Positions 44,633-51,336 of a stretch of DNA of 64,000 nt are shown here, in pieces. How positions within the stretch are numbered: position 1 is the first letter of the stretch; the number at the start of each line of letters is the position of its first letter. This DNA is from Streptomyces sp. NBC_00536. Its GTDB lineage: Bacteria > Actinomycetota > Actinomycetes > Streptomycetales > Streptomycetaceae. Below the pieces are notes generated by a model that saw only the letters and a program-made list of their open reading frames with translations, was not told the origin of the DNA and did no database searches. Made by a program: the position numbers and the translations under genes. The stretch is taken from the NCBI RefSeq assembly GCF_036346295.1, contig NZ_CP107819.1, positions 6,634,001 through 6,698,000 on the forward strand, read 5' to 3'.

Positions 44633-45583
44633 GAATCCTCCCCTCCTTGAGGGGAGGGGATTCCTCGTCCTTCAGGGCTGATCGGGGATTTCTGGCTCAC
44701 GCCGCCAGATGGGGCGGCGCCCCGTCTGGTCTTCTGCGATCAGCACCAGCCGGGGTGGAGACCAGCCCGGACCAGCATCACGCGGGCGGAGTTCTTGTCC
44801 CTGGGGGACACGGCTCCGCACGCGGTGCACGTATAGGTTCGTTCTGAGAGGGGTAGTGCGTGCTTGGTTCTCGCTCCGCACTGCGCGCAGTCCATGGTGG
44901 TGTGCGCGGGGTGGACCAGGTGCACAGCCCGTCCGTGCTTGCGGCCCATCTCGACCAGGGCCGTCTTCGTCGCGGAGATCGCCGCGTCGGCCGCCTTGTG
45001 GGCCATGGTCGACTTGGCGAGGAACTTCGGCCGGAAGTCCTCCACGGCCAGGGCATCGTGGGCGCGGACGACGGACTTGGCCCACTTGCGGCCGGTGTCC
45101 TGACGCTGCCGGGCCACCTTCTTGTGGAGCTTCGCGACTTGCTTCTTCGCCCGCTGGTAGCCCTTCGACCCGGGTTTGCCCTTCGCGGGTTTCCGGCGTG
45201 CCATCATCCGCTGATACCGGGCGAGCCTCTGCGCGGCGTTCTTGCCGTGCTCGGCGTGCGGGAGGTCGTGGGCGTCGCTGGTGGTGGTCGCGGTCTCCTC
45301 GACACCCCAGTCGATCCCGCCCGCCAGGTGCAGGCGGCCGTCCTTCAGCCGGAAGCCGCGCTTGGTGTAGTTCAGAGACGGCAGTGCTTCCCGTTTCTTC
45401 AGATGTGTCTGCTTCGACTTCGCGCAGCACTCGTTCCACACCCAGCGGCAACGGTCCTATCCTCGCCCACTGACAACAACCGAAAGGACAGGTCGGGCCA
45501 GATGCGAACCGAACTTCGGCGCTCGGCGTCTCCGCCCCAAGGACCCATTCCTCCCCGGGCTGAAGCCCGGGGCCTCCTGGGAG
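44633..45583 (-). mobile_element. Decayed IS200/IS605-type element (tnpB remnant)
   Basis: The left end (upstream of tnpB) has the hairpin CCCCGGGCT/AGCCCGGGG at 45553-45572. The right end has a hairpin CCTCCCCTC/GAGGGGAGG at 44637-44657 flanked by GAAT/ATTC. Between them is a truncated TnpB reading frame; no tnpA is present. Hairpin ends rather than terminal inverted repeats are typical of the family. Outer boundaries are approximate. The right-end segment (~44640-44740) would correspond to an omega-RNA scaffold in an intact element. The upstream end lies within 10 bases of the DUF1707-FHA start codon. Confidence 0.75.
44740..45441 (-). pseudogene. Truncated TnpB (RuvC-like RNA-guided nuclease remnant)
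   Basis: 233 residues against ~380-420 for intact TnpB. It begins at RWVWNECCAKSK, inside the usual N-terminal helical part, and a stop codon lies just upstream. A one-base shift near 45457 would extend it by a short stretch (LLSVGEDR). Retained: first RuvC Asp in GGIDWGV, Glu in LAVEDFRPKFL, zinc ribbon CAQCG...CTACG, and late Asp in SPRDKNSA. The segment between the N-terminal part and GIDWG is too short, so an internal deletion is also likely. Probably inactive. Confidence 0.78.
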
Positions 45584-45590
45584 AAGACCT

Positions 45591-46166
45591 GTGACGTCCA
45601 GTTTCGAGTTCCCCGCCTACCCGGTGCGCCGGGTCTCCGACGCCGAGCGCGACCGCGCCCTCGGGTGGCTGCGGGACGGGGCGGCCGACGGCCGGCTCTC
45701 GCACGACACCTTCGTGCGCCGGATGGAACTCGCGCTGGTCGCGCGCCGCTCCGAGGACCTGGCGGCCCTCACGGCGGACCTCGGCACCCGGCGCCCCGGC
45801 GGTCTGGAAAGCCCCCTGACCCAGCGGCTGTTCGGCTGGGTCGGCCGGGTGTCCGCGGTGAGCGCGGGTGTCCGGCGCGCCTGGACCGCGGAGAAGCTGC
45901 CGAAACTGCTGCTCCCGCCGTACGGCGCGGGCGGGTACGCGCTGACCATCGGCCGGGACCCCGGCAGCGGGCTGCGGCTCGTGCACGAGACGGTCTCCCG
46001 CCACCACGCCGAACTGAGCTTGCAGGGCGGCCGGTGGGTGCTGCGGGACCTCGGCTCCACCAACGGCACCACGGTCAACGGCCAGCGGGTCACCGGCGCG
46101 GCCGTGGTCCGGGCCGGCGATCAGGTCGGCTTCGGCAACATGTCCTACCGGCTGTCCTCGAACTAG
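45591..46166 (+). CDS. DUF1707 and FHA domain protein
   Basis: 191 aa, GTG start; GGGAGAAG lies ~5 bases upstream. N-terminal DUF1707 (~8-60: VSDAERDRALGWLRDGAADGRLSHDTFVRRMELAL), a linker, then an FHA domain (~110-190) with IGRDPGSGL, SRHHAEL, LGSTNGT and VNGQRV, which binds phosphothreonine. It is likely to read a Ser/Thr-kinase signal and to sit near the membrane as DUF1707 proteins do, though no helix is present. The decayed IS ends almost at its ribosome binding site, so its native promoter may have been displaced. Confidence 0.9.
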   Translation: MTSSFEFPAYPVRRVSDAERDRALGWLRDGAADGRLSHDTFVRRMELALVARRSEDLAALTADLGTRRPGGLESPLTQRLFGWVGRVSAVSAGVRRAWTAEKLPKLLLPPYGAGGYALTIGRDPGSGLRLVHETVSRHHAELSLQGGRWVLRDLGSTNGTTVNGQRVTGAAVVRAGDQVGFGNMSYRLSSN

Positions 46167-46241
46167 CAGCTGGCTACGGGGCGGGAGCCACACGTCCGAT
46201 TTCCGCCAGCCCGGCCGGACGGCGCCGCCGAGACTGTTCCC

Positions 46242-46760
46242 ATGACCGCTCACACACCCCTCGCCATCCCGCCCGCCGCGCTCCGGGAGCTGCGGACCGC
46301 CGACGATTCCGGGCGGCCGGTGCGGCCGTTCACCGCGCGCGAGGACGGGGCGCCGCTCGACTGCGTGGGCAGCCCGCTGCGCTGCTGTCTGCGGGGGATC
46401 GAAGCCGGTGAGCGGGTCGCGCTCGTGTCGTACGCGCCGCTGCGCCGCTGGGCGGGGGAGACCGGGGCCGAGCCCGGGGCCTACGACGAGGCGGGCCCGG
46501 TGTTCATCCACGCCGACGCCTGCGCGGGGCCGGGGGAGGCCCCGGGGTACCCGTTCGCGCGGCCCGGGGCGCTGCGGACGCTGCGCCGCTACGACGCCGC
46601 CGGGCACATCGTCGGGGGCCGCCTCTTCGAGGTCCCGGACGACGCGCAGGCCGGGTTCGACCGGGCCCTGGGGGAGGCGTTCGCCGCGCCCGGGGTGGCG
46701 CTCGTACACGTACGGGCCCTGGAGTACGGCTGCTTCCAGTTCGAGGTCCGCCGGCCCTAG
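46242..46760 (+). CDS. DUF1203 family protein
   Basis: 172 aa. Patterns typical of the family: PLRCCLRGIEAGERVALVSY, GPVFIHADAC, YPFARPGALRTLRRYDAAGHIVGG, EYGCFQFEVRRP. Function unknown. The stop codon TAG is made at the insertion point of a MITE: its T and A are the duplicated target and its G is the first element base. Confidence 0.88.
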   Translation: MTAHTPLAIPPAALRELRTADDSGRPVRPFTAREDGAPLDCVGSPLRCCLRGIEAGERVALVSYAPLRRWAGETGAEPGAYDEAGPVFIHADACAGPGEAPGYPFARPGALRTLRRYDAAGHIVGGRLFEVPDDAQAGFDRALGEAFAAPGVALVHVRALEYGCFQFEVRRP

Positions 46761-46978
46761 TGCTGTGACCGGAAAGGTTCACCGTGTCACGGCGCCCGGC
46801 ACGGCGCCTCTCCCCCAGCTACCGCTGGGAGGTGCCCCCGGCGTTGTCGGACCACGACGGTACGTCCAGTACGAGTCGCGGCCCTCCGCCTTGCGATGCG
46901 TCCCCTCGGCCCTTCGGGCCTGGGGAGACCCCAGGGCACCGGACACCGCGACCCGGCAAACCTTCCCGGCCACAGCAC
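46760..46978. mobile_element. 219-bp MITE inserted at a TA dinucleotide
   Basis: Terminal inverted repeats: the left end GTGCTGTGACCGGAAAGGTT matches the reverse of the right end (GTGCTGTGGCCGGGAAGGTT) at 18/20 positions. It is flanked by TA on both sides (46758-46759 and 46979-46980) in a CTAG context, as expected for an IS630/mariner-type target. It has no coding capacity and contains a 30-bp REP-like palindrome at 46810-46839 shared with 19489-19518. It was probably moved in trans by a full-length relative elsewhere. Confidence 0.8.
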
Positions 46979-47032
46979 TAGCGGGGCACCCCCGCGCGCC
47001 GCGCGGGACGGCCGGGCGCGCAGGATGGCGGC

Positions 47033-47539
47033 ATGGATTCCAAGGATCATCGCTCCGCGGTGCGCCCGGCGCGCCCCGAAGACCTCCCGCGCGTGGTGGA
47101 ACTCATCCACGAGCACATCGCCTACGAACGCTCCGCCCCCCGGCCGCCCGGCCTGGCCGAGCGGCTCGGACCGCTGCTCTTCCCCGAAGGGGATGCACCG
47201 CCGCCCGGGCTGTGGGTGCTGATCGCCGAGGACCCGGCGGGTGAAACGGTCGGATACGCCGCCTGCTCCCGGGAGTTCGCGTTCTGGGACGCGGGACACT
47301 ACCTCCACATGGACTGCCTCTACCTCGCCGAGGGCGCGCGCGGGCACGGCCTCGGCGCGGCCCTGATGGCCGCCGTCGCCGACCTCGCGGCCGGGCTGGG
47401 CCTGGACCAGGTCCAATGGCAGACTCCCGAGTGGAACGAAGGGGCCGTCCGCTTCTACGACCGCCTCGGCGCGGCGGGCGCGCCCAAGCGCCGGTACGCG
47501 TGGACCGCCGGGCCCGGCGGGGTACCCGGCCCGGCCTAA
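47033..47539 (+). CDS. GNAT family N-acetyltransferase
   Basis: 168 aa. GNAT fold: VRPARPEDLPRVVELIHEHIAYER at the N-terminus, GYAACSREFAFWD, DCLYLAEGARGHGLGAALMAAVADLA (acetyl-CoA loop in the R-G-x-G-L-G-A form) and WNEGAVRFYDRLGA. Acceptor unknown; it resembles diamine/small-molecule acetyltransferases. It is convergent with the carboxypeptidase; the two stop codons overlap by 4 bases. Confidence 0.9.
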   Translation: MDSKDHRSAVRPARPEDLPRVVELIHEHIAYERSAPRPPGLAERLGPLLFPEGDAPPPGLWVLIAEDPAGETVGYAACSREFAFWDAGHYLHMDCLYLAEGARGHGLGAALMAAVADLAAGLGLDQVQWQTPEWNEGAVRFYDRLGAAGAPKRRYAWTAGPGGVPGPA

Positions 47540-48882
47540 GGGCTGACCGCCAGGAGGCGTTCGTACGTCGCCAGCACGGTCCGGGTCTGGTGCTCGACCT
47601 GGGTGGCCACCGGCACCCAGCGGGCCTGGAACCGGGCCGCGAACGCCTCGCACCAGAGCGTGACCAGCCGGTCCAGCGAGCCCGCCGCCGGGTGCCCGGC
47701 CGCGCGCAGCACCCGGAGCAGCATGGCGGCGGCCCGCAGCGCGAGGCGGCGCGCGAAGGCGTCGATGCTCCCGATGTACGCGGCCGTCGCCTCAGTGGGC
47801 GCGGAGCCGCCGGACCACTCGGCGGCGATCCGCGGGATCAGCGCGAGCGTCCAGTCCACCGCGCGCAGCAGCGGGCCCGACACCGGGTCCCCGTACGGCA
47901 GTTCGGTACGGGCCCCCGCGAGCACCCGGGCCACCTGCTCGGCGTCCTCGGTGAGCCGCCGGGCCAGTGCGCGCAGGGCGCGCCGCGGATCGGGGTGCGG
48001 GGCCGGATCGTCCACCAGGTCGCTGGCCCACATGGGGACTTCGACGATCGCGGTCGTCCCGTCGTAGGCGTGGGCGTGGTACCAGGTGCTCAGCCGGGTG
48101 TCCTCCGGGTGGAACACCCCGGCGGCGTCGCCGCCCGGCGCGGGCATCACGAAGATGCCGGGGCCGGGGGAGGGCCAGCCCGCCGCGTCCGAGGCCCCCG
48201 TCTCCACCGGGATCCGCAGCTCGGCGGCCGATTTGGCGAAGGGTTCGGCGAGTCCCGGTATGTCGCGGGTGAGCTGGACCCAGCTGCCGCCGAGGTCCGT
48301 CGCGTGCAGGGACACCTGGAGCACCGGGCGCAGTTCGTCGATCAGCGCGGTCAGGGCCAGGGTTTCGGGCGGCAGCCGGTCCGGGGGCAGTAAAGAGGGC
48401 GCCCACTCGGGCTGTTCGGGGCCGGGCGGCCGGAAGAAGCCCCGGTGGTAGTCGAGGATCGAATGCGGGTGCGGGGTGTGGTGCAGGGCCGCGCCGTCCG
48501 GGTCGGCGCAGAGCAGGAAGTGCCAGCCGCACCCGGCGCGCAGGTCCGGGGTGTCGAGGACGCGACGGGCGAGCGCGAGGGCGGTCGGCCCGCCGACGGG
48601 TTCGTTGGCGTGGGCCCCGGCGACGACCAGCACGTTGCGCTGCGCGGCGGCGGCGTAGGGAGCGGCGTACGGACCGGGGCCCTGGCCGGGCTCCGGCGCC
48701 TGGCCGGGCTCCGGACCGTAGGCGGCCGGGGACTGGACGGAGAGCAGCCACAGGGGCCGCCCGCCCCGGGAGGTTCCGGCGCGCCGGAGCCGGGCCAGGG
48801 CGGGGTGCGCGTCGGCCAGCGCGCGGGCGGCCAGGGCGAGTTCGAGCGGTGTGGGGTAGCACATGTCTCGGAGGAGGGTCAC
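47536..48882 (-). CDS. M14 family zinc carboxypeptidase with a TTA codon
   Basis: 448 aa from GTG 48882; TTG 48888 and ATG 48864 are alternatives, none with a strong ribosome site. Zinc ligands in VVAGAHANEPVGG (H-x-x-E) and the distal His in VSLHATDLGG; catalytic Glu in TTAIVEVPMWAS. No signal peptide, so probably cytoplasmic. It contains a rare TTA leucine codon (48393-48391, about Leu164), so translation should depend on the bldA tRNA and occur late in development. Confidence 0.87.
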   Translation of the reverse strand: MTLLRDMCYPTPLELALAARALADAHPALARLRRAGTSRGGRPLWLLSVQSPAAYGPEPGQAPEPGQGPGPYAAPYAAAAQRNVLVVAGAHANEPVGGPTALALARRVLDTPDLRAGCGWHFLLCADPDGAALHHTPHPHSILDYHRGFFRPPGPEQPEWAPSLLPPDRLPPETLALTALIDELRPVLQVSLHATDLGGSWVQLTRDIPGLAEPFAKSAAELRIPVETGASDAAGWPSPGPGIFVMPAPGGDAAGVFHPEDTRLSTWYHAHAYDGTTAIVEVPMWASDLVDDPAPHPDPRRALRALARRLTEDAEQVARVLAGARTELPYGDPVSGPLLRAVDWTLALIPRIAAEWSGGSAPTEATAAYIGSIDAFARRLALRAAAMLLRVLRAAGHPAAGSLDRLVTLWCEAFAARFQARWVPVATQVEHQTRTVLATYERLLAVSP

Positions 48883-48941
48883 TGTCAAGCTCTGCCCGCC
48901 TGACGTGCGCCCCTACCGCTCCCGGGGCCCCGGGTTGCCCC

Positions 48942-50366
48942 CTACTGCTGGTGCAGGCCGCGGCCCGCCAGGCTCAGGAACACCTCGCCGACCGCTTCCG
49001 AGAGGGTCGGGTGGGCGTGGACGTGCCGGGCCACATCGGCCGGTTCGGCGTCCCAGCCCACGATGAGCTGGCTCTCCGCGATCATCTCCGACACGTGCGG
49101 CCCGACCAGGTGCACCCCGAGCACGCGCCCGTCGCGCTCGGCGACCACCTTCACCATGCCGCCCTGCCCGTGCACCATGCCCTTGGCCACGGCCGTCAGC
49201 GGCATCGAGTTGACCACCACGTCGTACGACCGTTCCCGCGCCTGCGCCTCGGTCAGCCCGACGGCGGCCGTCTGCGGGGCCGAGTAGGTCACCCGCGGCA
49301 CCGCCGCGTAGTCCACCGGCGCCGACGCCACCCCCGCGAGGGTCTCCGCGACCAGCAGCCCCTCCGCGAACGAGGCGTGCGCCAGCCCGAGGGAGGGCGG
49401 CGGCAGCAGATCGCCCACCACGTGGATGCCGGGGACCGCGGTCTCCAGCCGCGACCAGTCGGCGGGCGCGACGAACCCCCGCTCGTCCACGGCCAGTCCG
49501 GCCGCCTCCAGGTCCAGCCCGTCCGTCACCGGCACCCGGCCGACCGCGACGAGCAGGCGCTCGGCGGTGATCTCGCGCAGCTCGCCGCGGTCGGTGCGCA
49601 CGGTGGCGCGCACCCCGGTCCCGTCGGCGGTGCGGACGGCGCCCTCCAGCCGGGCGCCCGTCCGCACGTCGATCCCGCGCTTCTTCAGCCCCCGGGAGAG
49701 GTGCCGCGACACGTCCACGTCCTCCAGCGGGACGAGCCGGTCGGCCGCCTCGACGAGGGTGACCTCCGCGCCCATCGACCGGTGGAAGGAGGCGTACTCC
49801 ACGCCGATCGCCCCGCCGCCCAGCACCAGCACCGACCCGGGCAGACCGGGGGCGAACAGCGCGTCGTCACTGGTCACCACCGTCCGGCCGTCCGGCTCCA
49901 GGCCGGGCAGGATTCGCGGCCGCGATCCGGTGGCCAGCACGATCCCCCGGGTGGCGGTGAACTCCCGGCCGTCCTCGGTCCGTACCGACCGCGGACCGGT
50001 CAGCCGCGCCCCGCTGCGGACCACGGTGACCCCGGCGTGGCTCAGGTGGCTCTCGACGCCCTTGTGGTTGCGGCCGACGATGTCGTCGCGGGTCGCGGTC
50101 AGCGCGGACCAGTCCACCGAGTCCAGGCTCGCCTTCACGCCCCACCGCTCGCGGGCCTCGGCGATCCCGTCGACGAGTTCGGCGGCGTGCAGCATCGCCT
50201 TGCTGGGGATGCAGCCGCGGTGCAGGCAGGTGCCGCCGACCTTGTCGCGCTCCGCGAGGACGACCTTGAGCCCGAGGCCCGCGGCGCGCAGGGCGGTGCC
50301 GTACCCGCCGGTGCCGCCGCCGATCACGATCACGTCGGTCGCTTCTGTGTTCACGTCGGTGTTCAT
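48942..50366 (-). CDS. lpdA: Dihydrolipoyl dehydrogenase
   Basis: 474 aa. FAD motif VIVIGGGTGGYGTALRAA, redox disulfide GGTCLHRGCIPSK (~45-50), NAD motif VLVLGGGAIGVEYA (~180), VVGDLLPPPSLGLAHASFAEG, and the active-site HAHPTLSE near the C-terminus. It re-oxidises dihydrolipoamide of 2-oxoacid dehydrogenase or glycine cleavage complexes; no E1/E2 gene is adjacent. It is divergent from the LysR regulator, which probably controls it. Confidence 0.93.
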   Translation of the reverse strand: MNTDVNTEATDVIVIGGGTGGYGTALRAAGLGLKVVLAERDKVGGTCLHRGCIPSKAMLHAAELVDGIAEARERWGVKASLDSVDWSALTATRDDIVGRNHKGVESHLSHAGVTVVRSGARLTGPRSVRTEDGREFTATRGIVLATGSRPRILPGLEPDGRTVVTSDDALFAPGLPGSVLVLGGGAIGVEYASFHRSMGAEVTLVEAADRLVPLEDVDVSRHLSRGLKKRGIDVRTGARLEGAVRTADGTGVRATVRTDRGELREITAERLLVAVGRVPVTDGLDLEAAGLAVDERGFVAPADWSRLETAVPGIHVVGDLLPPPSLGLAHASFAEGLLVAETLAGVASAPVDYAAVPRVTYSAPQTAAVGLTEAQARERSYDVVVNSMPLTAVAKGMVHGQGGMVKVVAERDGRVLGVHLVGPHVSEMIAESQLIVGWDAEPADVARHVHAHPTLSEAVGEVFLSLAGRGLHQQ

Positions 50367-50424
50367 GGATCCAGCGTGCGGTGCAAGGCCGTTGGGCGTC
50401 CAAGGCAATGATCTTGTCGCTCCC

Positions 50425-50439
50425 ATGCACAGCGTGCAT
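50425..50439. promoter_or_regulatory. LysR-type operator candidate
   Basis: Perfect dyad ATGCAC-AGC-GTGCAT in the 91-bp space between lpdA and the divergent LysR gene. It contains the T-N11-A spacing typical of LysR operators and lies ~20 bases upstream of the regulator start. Confidence 0.65.
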
Positions 50440-50457
50440 GACACATGATGGCTGGTC

Positions 50458-51336
50458 ATGAGCCTGCGCCAGATGGAGTACTTCCTCGCCGTCGTGGAGG
50501 AGTCCTCCTTCACCCGGGCCGCCGAGGTCCTGTACGTCACCCAGCCCGCCCTGTCCCATCAGGTCAAGGCGTTGGAGCGGTCGCTCGGCGGCGACCTGCT
50601 CGAACGGATGCCGCGCGGCGTCCGGCTCACCGCCATGGGCCGGGCCTTCCTGCCCCACGCGCAGCTCGCCGTCCGCAGCGCCCGGGAGGCCGAACGCGCG
50701 GCCCGCGCCGCCGCCGGGGCGGCCGGCGGCGAACTGCACGTCGCCACCGTCCACGCGCTGGCCGTCGGACTGCTGCCCGGGGTGGTCGCCCGCTGGCGCG
50801 CGCTGCACCCGGGGGTCCGGCTGGTGCTGCGCGAGTACGCCACCACCGAGACCCTGGAGGAGCAGCTGGAGCGCGGCGCGGCGGACCTCGCCGTGGGCCC
50901 GGAGCCGAAGGACTGGACCGGCCCGCTGCTCCCGGCGGGCCGGGAGGAGATCGTGCTGGTCGTCCCCTTCGACGACCCGCTCGCCGGGCGCGCCGCGGTC
51001 CGCCTCGCCGAACTCGCCGACCGCGACTGGATCCGCTGCGCCATGGAGCCCCGCGTCCAGGGCGAGCCCTTCCTGGACCGGGTGTGCGGCCGGGCCGGTT
51101 TCACCCCGCGCACCGCGGTCCACACGGAACACACCTCCACCGCCGTACGGATGGCCGCCGCGGGCCTCGGCGTCGTGGCCGCCCCGGCGCACCTGGTCCG
51201 CAGCGCGGTCGGCGAGGACTGCGTCCTGCTCCCGGTCGACCCGCCGTGGCACCGCCCCCTGGCGGTCTTCTCCCGGCAGCCCCTGACCGGCGCGGCCCGC
51301 TCCTTCGCCGACCTGCTGGCCGACGGGCCGGGCTAG
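50458..51336 (+). CDS. LysR family transcriptional regulator
   Basis: 292 aa. N-terminal winged HTH (SLRQMEYFLAVVEESSFTRAAEVLYVTQPALSHQVKALERSLGGDLLER), then a periplasmic-binding-like effector domain (~95-290). It is divergent from lpdA with a palindromic candidate operator between. Ligand unknown. Its TAG stop shares the palindrome CTAG with the TAG stop of treY on the other strand. Confidence 0.92.
   Translation: MSLRQMEYFLAVVEESSFTRAAEVLYVTQPALSHQVKALERSLGGDLLERMPRGVRLTAMGRAFLPHAQLAVRSAREAERAARAAAGAAGGELHVATVHALAVGLLPGVVARWRALHPGVRLVLREYATTETLEEQLERGAADLAVGPEPKDWTGPLLPAGREEIVLVVPFDDPLAGRAAVRLAELADRDWIRCAMEPRVQGEPFLDRVCGRAGFTPRTAVHTEHTSTAVRMAAAGLGVVAAPAHLVRSAVGEDCVLLPVDPPWHRPLAVFSRQPLTGAARSFADLLADGPG

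Noticed and set aside
44709..45594. Plus-strand frames across the IS remnant
   Set aside because: Antisense to the TnpB fragment, which has recognisable zinc-ribbon and RuvC residues.
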